This document shows, piece by piece, positions 1 through 4,877 of a stretch of 8,082 bases of DNA. Origin of the DNA: Clostridiales bacterium (GTDB taxonomy: Bacteria; Bacillota; Clostridia; Oscillospirales; Oscillospiraceae); the NCBI GenBank assembly GCA_021200895.1, contig JAJQFX010000276.1, positions 1-8,082 of the forward strand, written 5' to 3'. The notes under the pieces were generated by a model, which saw nothing but the letters and a program-made list of their open reading frames with translations, was not told the origin of the DNA and made no database searches. Position 1 is the first letter of the stretch. Each line of letters begins with the position of its first letter. A program made the translations under genes and the position numbers.

Positions 1-216
1 CCCCACCGGCTGCTCGGATACCACCTTGTCAGCGGGCGCCATCTGCACGGTGTCCGTTATCCCGTCCTGGTACCGCACCGTGCAGTACCGGCCTTGTGGG
101 TGGACGTAAATCACCGTGGCGGTTTTTGCCGCCGGGGTGGCGTTGTGCTCCCCGTGCTGCCAGGACGGGGCCACCTGGAGCTTGTCCCCCAGGTGGATGT
201 TGTCTGCCAGCGTCAT
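1..216 (-). CDS. Hypothetical small protein, cut by window edge
   Basis: An open frame of 72 codons runs leftward from ATG 214-216 and leaves the window still open, so only the N-terminus is seen. It starts MTLADNIHLGDKLQVAPSWQ and later contains VIYVHPQGRYCTVRYQDGIT. That pattern of alternating beta-type residues resembles the small beta-barrel (SH3-like or KOW-like) accessory proteins of element replication regions, but I do not recognise a family. An AGGAGG site at 223-228 sits 6 bases before the ATG. The start overlaps the stop of the upstream 59-aa gene as ATGA, so translation is probably coupled. Gene reality is well supported by SD, overlap and an open frame; function is unknown. Confidence 0.6.
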   Translation of the reverse strand, partial: MTLADNIHLGDKLQVAPSWQHGEHNATPAAKTATVIYVHPQGRYCTVRYQDGITDTVQMAPADKVVSEQPVG

Positions 217-392
217 GGTTCTGCCTCCTTGGCGGCCTGGGCCAGCTCGTCCGTCAGGGCTTGCCAGCGCTCTTCATCTTTCGCCGCAGCCTTGATTTCC
301 GCCCAGGCCGCATCATGGCCGTCTTTCCGGCCGATGGAGTACATACCAATCTCGATAACGATGGCAACAGCCAGATTCAGTATCACAGCCAT
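213..392 (-). CDS. Small single-span membrane protein, 59 aa
   Basis: ATG 390-392 is preceded by GGAGG at 400-404 with 7-base spacing. The protein begins with a hydrophobic stretch, residues 3-20 (VILNLAVAIVIEIGMYSI), likely one membrane helix or an uncleaved signal anchor. It is followed by GRKDGHDAAW and a charged, alanine-rich helical tail ending KEAEP. Its TGA overlaps the ATG of the next gene by four bases, and the upstream 103-aa gene stops only four bases before it. It therefore belongs to a tightly packed leftward operon. Family not recognised. Two membrane-type proteins side by side suggest a surface or envelope role for this end of the operon, or a holin-like function, but that is inference only. 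Confidence 0.6.
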   Translation of the reverse strand: MAVILNLAVAIVIEIGMYSIGRKDGHDAAWAEIKAAAKDEERWQALTDELAQAAKEAEP

Positions 393-396
393 ATCC

Positions 397-708
397 TTAC
401 CTCCCCGCCAGGCGCAGCATCAGCGTGGCCAGCGCCGCCGGAAAGACCACATAGGGCAGCATGGCCCCGGCAGTCTTCAGGTCGCCCAGAAACGCAGAGG
501 CTACCCCGCCCACAGCGGAGACGATAGCCACCGCCCCCAGCACCGCCGCGCCCAGCGCCAGCATGGCCGCGCAGGCGTTCCGGTCTTCCCGGTTATACAG
601 CGCCTTGGCCCCGGCTTCCAGCGCCAGGATTTCGTCTGTTTCCTCGCCGTTCTCCCGCCGCATCTCGGCGGCGATTTCGGTCAGGATTTTCGCTTCATTT
701 TCTTTCAT
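397..708 (-). CDS. Small two-span membrane protein, 103 aa
   Basis: I start this gene at ATG 706-708 because that ATG overlaps the stop of the preceding small gene as ATGA. The open frame continues upstream to 963 but shows no SD there. The first 45 residues are soluble and acidic (MKENEAKILTEIAAEMRREN, then alternating E and A). Two hydrophobic segments follow, about residues 46-75 (rich in A, G, V and L) and 81-100 (GAMLPYVVFPAALATLMLRL), ending in AGR. The SD is weak (GGGGGA in the purine-rich GGGGGAAAGCAACC before the start), consistent with coupling to the upstream frame. The family is not recognised. Its size and topology are compatible with a holin-like or membrane accessory protein, but nothing in the sequence proves that. 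Confidence 0.6.
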   Translation of the reverse strand: MKENEAKILTEIAAEMRRENGEETDEILALEAGAKALYNREDRNACAAMLALGAAVLGAVAIVSAVGGVASAFLGDLKTAGAMLPYVVFPAALATLMLRLAGR

Positions 709-800
709 GGTTGCTTTCCCCCTTGTTGTGATTGCCCGTCTCTCCGGGCTGTCTGTGGGGCCGGTGGGCGGTTCATGCGCCGCCTGGGGGCTTTGTCCAT
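705..800 (-). CDS. Very small basic protein, 31 aa
   Basis: A 31-codon frame runs from ATG 798-800 to TGA 705-707. It begins MDKAPRRRMNRPPAPQ and ends GGKQP, being rich in arginine, proline and glutamine. An AAAGGAT-type SD lies about 8 bases upstream, and the stop overlaps the ATG of the 103-aa membrane gene as ATGA. The same overlap recurs at 213-216. The protein is too small and low in complexity to assign. It may be a real peptide or mainly a translational lead-in for the next gene. Confidence rests on the overlap and SD, not on composition. Confidence 0.4.
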   Translation of the reverse strand: MDKAPRRRMNRPPAPQTARRDGQSQQGGKQP

Positions 801-1056
801 AAGGGTATCCTTTCCATAGTTTTGTTGGGATGCCTTTCTTCCCCGTGGGACACCGGCGGATAGGGCGGGGCAGTAACCGCACACGCCCCGCCATGCCGGG
901 CAACTCTAGGCGCGTCCGGCCACGCCGCAGGCGGGTGAAAGAGAGTGTAAAAACCGCCCGCATGGAGCCGCCCGCCGGAGTTGCACCGACGCGGGCGGGT
1001 GTGGGTATCCCGTCCCGGAACTGTCTGCGGCATGGCCCCGCAACGCGGGGCGTTTG
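801..1056. other. Intergenic region with repeated GC-rich arms
   Basis: I find no convincing gene in these 256 bases; open frames here lack ribosome-binding sites. On the leftward transcript a 6-bp hairpin (1036-1041 with 1045-1050) follows the ParB-like gene by 6 bases and has no U-tract. Further on, the arm CCGCCCGC (minus strand, 991-998) can pair with either of two identical GCGGGCGG arms. One is at 968-975; the other, at 954-961, is followed directly by five U (949-953). The second pairing looks like a Rho-independent terminator with a 29-base loop, the first like a competing structure. Confidence 0.4.
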
Positions 1057-2496
1057 TTATCGGAAAATCCCATGGGTACCGTCCCGCATGGCCTTCTCCT
1101 CGTCGCTCATCTCGTATCCCAGCATCTCCAGGTCGTTGTAGAGGTTGGTCAGTTCTCTGTCCTCCTTGTGCTGCCACACCCAGATTTGCTTCCTGTTGTC
1201 CCAGCGGCGCTCATAGTAACAGTTCTGCTCGTCCTCGGCGGCGGCGTAGGCCACGGCCAGCAGCTTGTACCCCCAGAGGAAGAAGCTGCCCTGGTCGTCC
1301 TGGAGCATCTCCTTCAGGTCTGCGGCGGTGGTGTTATCGTCGATTTCCAGGTGCAGCAAGTCGGCCAGCAGGTCACTGTCCACGCCCCAGCCCCAGCTTG
1401 CGCCCAGCATGGCGTTGCTGGCAAAGGCGCAAACCGCCCCCATCTTGCTTTCCGTCACCTGGAAGTCCCGGATGAAAGCCGTTCGCAGTTCCCTGTGCCG
1501 CTGGTCGATTTCGTCCAGCCGCTTTTCCCGCCGTTTTTCCGCCGCCCGGGCCTCCTGCTTCTGCCGCTCCCGGTCAGCTTTCTCCTCCAGGTCGGCGGGC
1601 GCGGCCCGGTAGATGCTCACGCCGTCCCGCTCCTCCCGGTAGTAGTACCGCACGGTGTCCGCGTCCTTTGGCCGCTCGACCTTGGAATCAGCTTTCCAGT
1701 TCCAGACGCAGTAACTTTTTACATAGCCCAGCGTCACGCCGGTTGCGTCCTTTCCGTTCTCCGCCCAGGGCGTGATTTCTGCCAGGCGGGCTTGTATGAA
1801 CGCTTTGTTCTTCTCCGTCTCCTGTGCCTTCCGAAGCTCGTTCTGGAAGTTGGCAGTGCCGACGGTGTCCAGCACCTTGTTTTTCAGTTCCGGGTCATGT
1901 ACCTTGTCCAGCTCCATGTAGTCCTGGAGGGTGGCCCCTCTGGCCTCGCTGGCCTTGAAGCGCTCCTTGTCCAGCGCCAGCAGCTTCACCCGCCGCCGGA
2001 TGGTGGAGGTGGAAAAGCCGGATTCCGTGGCGATCTCCTCCACCGTGCTGCCCAGGTCGAGCATCATCTGGAAGCCCTCCGCCTGCTCGTAGACGGTCAG
2101 GTCGCTCCGCTGCATATTCTCCGTCAGCATGGTTTGCAGCTGTTCCTTCCGGGACAGCTCAGTGACCACACAGGGGACTTCCGTCAGCTCCGCTTCCTTC
2201 GCCGCCGCCAGCCGCCGGTGGCCGATGATGACGGTGTAGCCGTCCGGGCTCCACTGGCTGTTGGCCGCGTCCTCCAACGCCTGGGCCTTCCCTTCGTCCT
2301 CCTCCAGCAGCGCCCACTTCTTGGCTTTCAGCCACTCCATGTGGGTCATGGCATGGCCGGGGATGACTGTCAGGTTTTGCAGAATGCCGCTGGCCTTGAT
2401 GCTGGCCGTCAGCTCGGTCAGGTCGCCCAGGTCTTTCCGGGGGTTGTCCGGGTGGGGGTAAATCTTTTTCGTTTCGATGTAGACCAGTTCTGCCAT
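1057..2496 (-). CDS. ParB/Spo0J-like nucleoid-partition family protein
   Basis: The 479-aa protein starts at ATG 2494-2496, with AGGAGG at 2505-2510 eight bases upstream; the longer open frame to 2631 lacks support. It has the ParB N-terminal fold. A DNPRKDLGDLTELTASIKASG segment begins about residue 17 and GHRRLAAAK lies at 92-100, the position of the GERRxRA nucleotide-binding box of ParB CTPases. TENMQR is at 125-130, where family members have ENxQR. An insertion of about 40 residues (47-87) separates the first two parts. A helix-turn-helix follows at about 149-172 (STVEEIATESGFSTSTIRRR). Residues 301-340 are highly charged and probably coiled coil; the C-terminal domain is unfamiliar. No ParA is seen here, so a role in gene regulation or element replication is as likely as partition. 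It is the main gene of the leftward operon. Confidence 0.85.
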   Translation of the reverse strand: MAELVYIETKKIYPHPDNPRKDLGDLTELTASIKASGILQNLTVIPGHAMTHMEWLKAKKWALLEEDEGKAQALEDAANSQWSPDGYTVIIGHRRLAAAKEAELTEVPCVVTELSRKEQLQTMLTENMQRSDLTVYEQAEGFQMMLDLGSTVEEIATESGFSTSTIRRRVKLLALDKERFKASEARGATLQDYMELDKVHDPELKNKVLDTVGTANFQNELRKAQETEKNKAFIQARLAEITPWAENGKDATGVTLGYVKSYCVWNWKADSKVERPKDADTVRYYYREERDGVSIYRAAPADLEEKADRERQKQEARAAEKRREKRLDEIDQRHRELRTAFIRDFQVTESKMGAVCAFASNAMLGASWGWGVDSDLLADLLHLEIDDNTTAADLKEMLQDDQGSFFLWGYKLLAVAYAAAEDEQNCYYERRWDNRKQIWVWQHKEDRELTNLYNDLEMLGYEMSDEEKAMRDGTHGIFR

Positions 2497-2530
2497 TGGG
2501 TTTTCCTCCTTGTTTTTTTCAGTTCTCCGC

Positions 2531-2800
2531 TCAGCGGGTACGATGCTGTTTGATAGGGTCGAGGGCTGTGTAATCGCTGCCCGCCGCCCGCATCTGCCGC
2601 CGGTCGATGGCGGCTGCCACATCGATGGCAAGGTAGCGGGGCCACCCGCCGTCCTCCACGGTGTAGCTGTCGATGGAGGACAGGAACTTTTTGGTGGTGT
2701 GGTAGCTCTTCGCGCCGATATACTCGCCCACCTGCTTGGCCGACAGCGTGTTTCCGTACTGGCGGCGCAGGTCGTCGGCGATTTTACTGCGGTTTGCCAC
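2531..2800 (-). CDS. Small putative DNA-binding protein, excisionase/AlpA-like, 89 aa
   Basis: The start is GTG 2798-2800, chosen because a near-perfect AAGGAGGTG lies seven bases upstream (2808-2816). Residues 18-40 (TLSAKQVGEYIGAKSYHTTKK, then FL) fit a helix-turn-helix. GGWPRYLAIDVAAAI at 51-65 resembles the wing and following helix of MerR/AlpA or excisionase-type small regulators. The C-terminus is basic (PIKQHRTR). It lies between the Cro-like gene and the ParB-like gene in the same leftward operon, a place where phages and integrative elements often keep Xis or an early regulator. The family assignment is by pattern only; it could equally be a different small winged-helix protein. Confidence 0.65.
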   Translation of the reverse strand: MANRSKIADDLRRQYGNTLSAKQVGEYIGAKSYHTTKKFLSSIDSYTVEDGGWPRYLAIDVAAAIDRRQMRAAGSDYTALDPIKQHRTR

Positions 2801-2868
2801 GGCTTTTCACCTCCTTGTCTTTGTGTTGTGTGGTGGTTACTGTCCGGTGGGGTGGTCGGTGGTTCACA

Positions 2869-3084
2869 TTATTTGGACAGTATACTAGACATCATTCTCA
2901 AAAAAATATCATTCACAGAACAGCCGAGCGCTTTCGCTATCTTCTGGAGAGTTTTAGTGGTTGTAACTGTGGTCTTATTTGTTTCCAATAAGGACAGCAA
3001 AGCTCTGGAAATTCCAGCTTTTTGCGCCAACGCCTCTTGTGTCAGACCAGCTTCTTCGCGCTTCTTCTGAATCATAAATCCCAT
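2869..3084 (-). CDS. Cro-like XRE-family regulator, 71 aa
   Basis: The protein is essentially one lambda-repressor-type helix-turn-helix domain. LTQEALAQKAGISRALLSLLE (residues 14-34) forms the helix-turn-helix, and the TTTKTLQKIAKALGCSVNDIF pattern (41-61) closes the fold. I start at ATG 3082-3084, six bases after the SD GGAGGTG; a GTG nine bases upstream lies inside the SD and is unlikely. It is transcribed leftward from a promoter whose -10 overlaps an operator-like palindrome (3116-3131). A related site (2875-2890) lies in its own last codons. It faces the 140-aa repressor gene across a shared control region, the classic arrangement of a lysogeny or transfer switch. By analogy it would be the Cro-side regulator and first gene of the early operon. 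Confidence 0.85.
   Translation of the reverse strand: MGFMIQKKREEAGLTQEALAQKAGISRALLSLLETNKTTVTTTKTLQKIAKALGCSVNDIFLRMMSSILSK
2875..2890. promoter_or_regulatory. Operator-like site O1 within the Cro-like gene
   Basis: GGACAG-TATA-CTAGAC keeps one perfect half-site and the 4-base spacing of the palindrome at 3116-3131. The stretch ATACTAGACATCATT (2882-2896) matches 14 of 15 bases at 3123-3137. It lies in the last codons and stop of the Cro-like gene, where binding could act as a roadblock to, or loop with, the main operators about 240 bp away. Binding is inferred. Confidence 0.4.
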
Positions 3085-3114
3085 TTGTATCACCTCCTCT
3101 CTATTGTTGCATTT

Positions 3115-3143
3115 AGTCTAGCATACTAGACAGCATTTGTCAA
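3115..3143 (-). promoter_or_regulatory. Promoter of the Cro-like gene (leftward early operon)
   Basis: On the minus strand a consensus -35 TTGACA (3138-3143) is followed, 17 bases on, by TAGACT (3115-3120), which matches 4 of 6 consensus bases. The weak -10 is embedded in the palindrome at 3116-3131, so a bound repressor would block it directly. The SD and ATG of the Cro-like gene follow within about 30 bases. Confidence 0.6.
3116..3131. promoter_or_regulatory. Operator-like palindrome O2
   Basis: GTCTAG-CATA-CTAGAC is a perfect inverted repeat of two 6-base arms around 4 bases. It covers the -10 of the leftward promoter, so it is probably the main site controlling the early operon. The half-site GTCTA also appears in the 36-bp palindrome on the rightward promoter. 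Confidence 0.6.
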
Positions 3144-3152
3144 GCATTATTT

Positions 3153-3168
3153 GTCTAGTGAATTTTAC
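3153..3168. promoter_or_regulatory. Operator-like half-palindrome O3
   Basis: GTCTAG-TGAA-TTTTAC has one perfect arm and one arm with 3 of 6 matches to CTAGAC. It sits between the -35 boxes of the two divergent promoters, 37 bp centre to centre from O2. Weaker than O2 and called only because of its placement. Confidence 0.35.
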
Positions 3169-3177
3169 ATTTTTCTC

Positions 3178-3206
3178 TTGACGTTTCGTCTATTGTATTG
3201 TACAAT
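3178..3206 (+). promoter_or_regulatory. Promoter of the XRE repressor gene
   Basis: TTGACG (3178-3183) and TACAAT (3201-3206) each match 5 of 6 consensus bases and are 17 bp apart. The perfect palindrome 3184-3219 begins right after the -35, fills the spacer and covers the -10, so the promoter is almost certainly regulated by whatever binds there, most simply the repressor itself. Confidence 0.7.
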
Positions 3207-3219
3207 ACAATAGACGAAA
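3184..3219. promoter_or_regulatory. Perfect 36-bp palindromic operator
   Basis: Every base from 3184 to 3219 pairs with its partner about the centre at 3201/3202; the next pair outward fails. Each half carries GTCTATTG and TTGTATTGT motifs, so it may hold two nested or overlapping dimer sites. Because it overlaps the -10 and ends just before the SD at 3221-3227, it would act as a repression site; on RNA a long hairpin is also possible. Confidence 0.65.
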
Positions 3220-3236
3220 GAAAGGAGTTCTTGCAT

Positions 3237-3659
3237 ATGACGTTAGGGGATATTATCAAGCAGTATCGCATGGAACATCAAATGTCGATGGACAAATTTT
3301 CAAAAATTAGCGGGTTAAGCAAAGCCTATATTGGGATACTGGAAAAAAATGTAAATCCTACCACCGGCCGACCCGTTACGCCTTCCATTGTGACAGTAAA
3401 ATGTGTGTCCATGGCTACCGGAATTGAATTTGACACTCTGCTCAATATGCTGGATAGCGACCAGCCAATTTCCTTAGAGGCAGCTCCCTCTGCCGCAAGC
3501 CAAGAGCCAGACACCGACCCCCAAATAGATGCACTCGTGCGCAACGCCGAACAACTCAACGCCCAGGGCAAGCAGAAGCTGGTGGACTACTCGGACGACC
3601 TGCTGGGCAATCCGGTTTATCAGAAGCAAACGCCGGGCGAAACGTCGCCCCTCACATAG
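3237..3659 (+). CDS. XRE-family repressor of the element, 140 aa
   Basis: I start at ATG 3237-3239, with AAAGGAG at 3221-3227; the open frame upstream to 3198 lies inside the promoter. Residues 4-72 form an XRE helix-turn-helix domain (MSMDKFSKISGLSKAYIGIL at 16-35), with a P-rich insert TTGRPVTPS after it. The C-terminal part is a linker rich in A, S, D and P followed by LNAQGKQKLVDYSDDLL, a short C-terminal helix common in Firmicutes XRE regulators. There is no S24 peptidase or ImmA domain, so it is not a self-cleaving repressor. Divergent from the Cro-like gene and driven from a palindromic promoter, it is the likely lysogeny or quiescence repressor. Its last codons lie in a 66-bp sequence repeated after the first hicAB module, so the present C-terminus may be altered. 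Confidence 0.85.
   Translation: MTLGDIIKQYRMEHQMSMDKFSKISGLSKAYIGILEKNVNPTTGRPVTPSIVTVKCVSMATGIEFDTLLNMLDSDQPISLEAAPSAASQEPDTDPQIDALVRNAEQLNAQGKQKLVDYSDDLLGNPVYQKQTPGETSPLT
3574..3639 (+). repeat. 66-bp direct repeat, copy 1 (in repressor 3' end)
   Basis: Identical over all 66 bases to 4466-4531, offset 892 bp. It encodes the KLVDYSDDLLGNPVYQKQTP part of the repressor. A shorter shared motif, TAGAATGGCATA, follows both copies (3681-3692 and 4557-4568), so the original homology was probably about 100 bp. The copies bracket the first hicAB module. Confidence 0.9.
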
Positions 3660-3696
3660 GGCGTGGATTGAAATAGAAGATAGAATGGCATAGCAG

Positions 3697-3745
3697 CACA
3701 TATAAAAACATTTGTTTTCACGGTTGACAAATACTTTTATATGTG
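3697..3745. promoter_or_regulatory. Inverted-repeat operator of hicAB module 1
   Basis: Two 18-base arms, 3697-3714 and 3728-3745, are inverted copies with 16 of 18 matches (CACATATAAAA outer part perfect). The right arm starts inside the -35 and fills the promoter spacer. This is a fitting site for the DNA-binding HicB antitoxin, alone or with HicA, in autoregulation; the binding partner is inferred. Confidence 0.6.
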
Positions 3746-3752
3746 TTATCAT
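3724..3752 (+). promoter_or_regulatory. Promoter of hicAB module 1
   Basis: TTGACA (3724-3729), 17-bp spacer, TATCAT (3747-3752). The stretch TTGACAAATAC is identical to the start of the module 2 promoter on the other strand, which argues for a common origin. The hicA SD follows directly. Confidence 0.75.
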
Positions 3753-3773
3753 ATACTTGCCAGGAGGGATAAC

Positions 3774-3971
3774 GTGAAAAGTTATTCATCGAGGGAAGTC
3801 ATCAAAGCGCTACAGGCGGACGGCTGGTATCTGGTCAATGTTGTGGGAAGTCATCACCAGTTCAAGCACCCGGAAAAGAAGGGCCGCGTTACGGTGAAGC
3901 ACCCGGACAAGGACATCCCGCCCAAAACCCTGCAAAGCATTGAACGGCAATCCGGGCTTACCTTCCGGTAA
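3774..3971 (+). CDS. hicA: HicA-family mRNA interferase toxin, module 1
   Basis: GTG 3774-3776 is the start, with AGGAGGG at 3762-3768 just upstream; the frame upstream lies in the promoter. The 65-aa protein has the HicA dsRBD-like fold. An N-terminal helix (SSREVIKALQADGWYLVNVV) leads to GSHHQFKHP (residues 25-33), which contains the conserved catalytic histidine region, then VTVKHPDKDIPPKTLQSIERQSGL. HicA toxins cleave mRNA and are neutralised by direct binding of HicB. The length is normal and no key residue is missing. It is followed by hicB after 68 bases, longer than in the other two modules (38 and 36). A perfect 9-bp hairpin spans its stop codon. It lies with its partner between two 66-bp direct repeats. 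Confidence 0.9.
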   Translation: MKSYSSREVIKALQADGWYLVNVVGSHHQFKHPEKKGRVTVKHPDKDIPPKTLQSIERQSGLTFR

Positions 3972-3975
3972 GCCC
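3954..3975 (+). other. Hairpin across the hicA1 stop codon
   Basis: GGGCTTACC (3954-3962), loop TTCC, GGTAAGCCC (3967-3975): nine perfect pairs, with the stop TAA (3969-3971) in the 3' arm. No U-tract follows, so it is not a standard terminator. A second hairpin, GCTTCC (3996-4001) with GGAAGC (4008-4013), lies before hicB. They may block ribosomes, pause RNA polymerase or protect hicA mRNA ends. Confidence 0.6.
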
Positions 3976-4039
3976 TCCCTCCTGATGTTGATGTTGCTTC
4001 CCGAGCCGGAAGCGTTGATTGATGAAATGAGGAATTGAC

Positions 4040-4465
4040 ATGAAAAAGCCTGAACGTTATGTGTATCCCGCCGTCTTTACCTGTGAGCCGGGGCAGGAGA
4101 TTGCGGTCGTGTTCCCGGACTTGGATGTGGCCACCAGCGGCGAAGATGACGCGGACGCGCTGCTGTCCGCCCGTGAACTTTTGGGCTGTGTGATGTTCGG
4201 CCTGGAAGAGGATGGGGAGGAAATCCCAGCCCCCACCCCGCTGGCCCAGGTGCAGACCCAGGAGGGGGAGGCGGTGATGCTGGTTGACGTATATATGCCG
4301 TCCGTCCGCATGGCCGAAATTAACCGGTCTGTCAACCGCACCGTTACCCTCCCGGCGTGGCTGAACGCCGCCGCTCAGGAGCGGAACATCAACTTTTCGC
4401 AGGTGTTGCAAGAGGCGTTGAAGAAGCTGATTGCGCCCCATGACGCCGCCGACGCCGCGATGTAA
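4040..4465 (+). CDS. hicB: HicB-family antitoxin, module 1
   Basis: The 141-aa protein begins MKKPERYVYPAVFT, with VVFPDLDV at 23-30, the standard HicB partial RNase H-like fold that covers the HicA active site. A linker and LVDVYMPSVRMAEINRS follow. The C-terminus is a ribbon-helix-helix DNA-binding domain, residues 98-131 (VNRTVTLPAWLNAAAQERNI, then NFSQVLQEALKKL). It should therefore both neutralise HicA1 and repress the promoter at 3724-3752. A modest GAGGA site precedes ATG 4040. Its TAA overlaps the first bases of a decayed second copy of the repressor 3' end, showing that the cassette boundary is right at this stop codon. Confidence 0.9.
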   Translation: MKKPERYVYPAVFTCEPGQEIAVVFPDLDVATSGEDDADALLSARELLGCVMFGLEEDGEEIPAPTPLAQVQTQEGEAVMLVDVYMPSVRMAEINRSVNRTVTLPAWLNAAAQERNINFSQVLQEALKKLIAPHDAADAAM

Positions 4466-4569
4466 AGAAGCTGGTGGACTACTCGGACGACCTGCTGGGC
4501 AATCCGGTTTATCAGAAGCAAACGCCGGGCGGGTCGTCAGCCTCCGATGGTTTAGGTAGAATGGCATAA
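4465..4569 (+). pseudogene. Remnant of the XRE repressor C-terminus
   Basis: In the repressor's reading frame this stretch encodes KKLVDYSDDLLGNPVYQKQT and then PGGSSASDGLGRMA before TAA. The first part equals the C-terminus of the 140-aa repressor, the rest differs from its PGETSPLT ending. It has no start or SD. The simplest reading is that this is the displaced 3' end of an older repressor allele, left behind when the hicAB cassette was inserted between it and the current gene. Confidence 0.6.
4466..4531 (+). repeat. 66-bp direct repeat, copy 2 (after hicB1)
   Basis: Perfect copy of 3574-3639. It begins one base after the hicB1 stop codon. See copy 1 for the shared downstream motif. Confidence 0.9.
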
Positions 4570-4586
4570 ATTTTTTAATCGTTTGC

Positions 4587-4615
4587 TTGACATACTCTAT
4601 AGAGTATGTTATACT
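4587..4615 (+). promoter_or_regulatory. Promoter and palindromic operator of the 53-aa/RHH operon
   Basis: TTGACA (4587-4592) and TATACT (4610-4615) are 17 bp apart. A perfect 20-bp palindrome, 4590-4609 (ACATACTCTATAGAGTATGT), fills the spacer and overlaps the -35. This size suits a pair of ribbon-helix-helix dimers, so the downstream RHH protein is the likely repressor. The start of the transcript can form a 7-bp hairpin, TATCAAG (4621-4627) with CTTGATA (4639-4645), ahead of the SD. Confidence 0.75.
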
Positions 4616-4667
4616 ATTATTATCAAGAGGGCAAGCTACTTGATAGACTCCCAAAGGAGGGATAAAC

Positions 4668-4829
4668 ATGGAGGCCGTAAACGAAATGATTAGCGAAAAG
4701 GAATTGAAACTGTTGATGAACTTCATCAAGGACGACCTGATGGAAGCGAAGGAATCTACTAACACAGAAGTAAAGGACAACAAAATCAAGCGGGTGCTGG
4801 AACACATTCAGCAGTACCTGGAGGATTGA
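4668..4829 (+). CDS. Small acidic helical protein, 53 aa
   Basis: ATG 4668-4670 follows AAAGGAGGG by a few bases, a strong site. The protein starts MEAVNEMISEKELKLLMNFI and ends with RVLEHIQQYLED. It is highly charged and predicted by pattern to be two or three helices, with no membrane segment. I do not recognise the family. It is the first gene of a two-gene operon with a ribbon-helix-helix protein, behind a palindromic promoter and followed by a hairpin. This is the same plan as the three hicAB cassettes around it, so it could be the partner of a toxin-antitoxin-like pair. It could equally be a small regulator or adaptor. Toxic activity cannot be read from the sequence. Confidence 0.7.
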   Translation: MEAVNEMISEKELKLLMNFIKDDLMEAKESTNTEVKDNKIKRVLEHIQQYLED

Positions 4830-4834
4830 CCACA

Positions 4835-4858
4835 AAGGGCGGTCTTGCCGCCGCCCTT
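4835..4858 (+). other. Hairpin between the 53-aa and RHH genes
   Basis: AAGGGCGG (4835-4842) pairs perfectly with CCGCCCTT (4851-4858), loop of 8. It starts five bases after the stop of the first gene; the sequence CCTTTT after it gives only a weak U-tract. It may be a partial terminator that sets the ratio of the two products. The SD of the next gene lies at 4865-4870. Confidence 0.55.
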
Positions 4859-4877
4859 CCTTTTGGAGGGAACCAGC

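Noticed and set aside
397..963. Extension of the 103-aa membrane protein to 188 aa
   Set aside because: The extra N-terminus is arginine- and proline-rich noise, lacks an SD, and would overlap the 31-aa frame whose stop codon is fused to the internal ATG.
1054..2553. Long rightward open frame opposite the ParB-like gene (499 codons)
   Set aside because: It mirrors the ParB-like gene on the other strand. Its translation is valine- and leucine-rich without motifs, and it has no ribosome-binding site; long antisense frames are usual in GC-rich genes.
3741..3773. Upstream start for hicA1
   Set aside because: The frame is open to 3741, but that stretch includes the -10 box; the GTG at 3774 has a good SD.
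3954..3975. Rho-independent terminator inside hicAB1
   Set aside because: The stem is strong but followed by TCCCTCC, not a T-run, and hicB must be transcribed through it; recorded as a hairpin instead.
3574..4531. CRISPR array or insertion sequence based on the 66-bp repeats
   Set aside because: Only two copies exist, 892 bp apart, with coding content between; no transposase, terminal inverted repeats or regular spacers are present.
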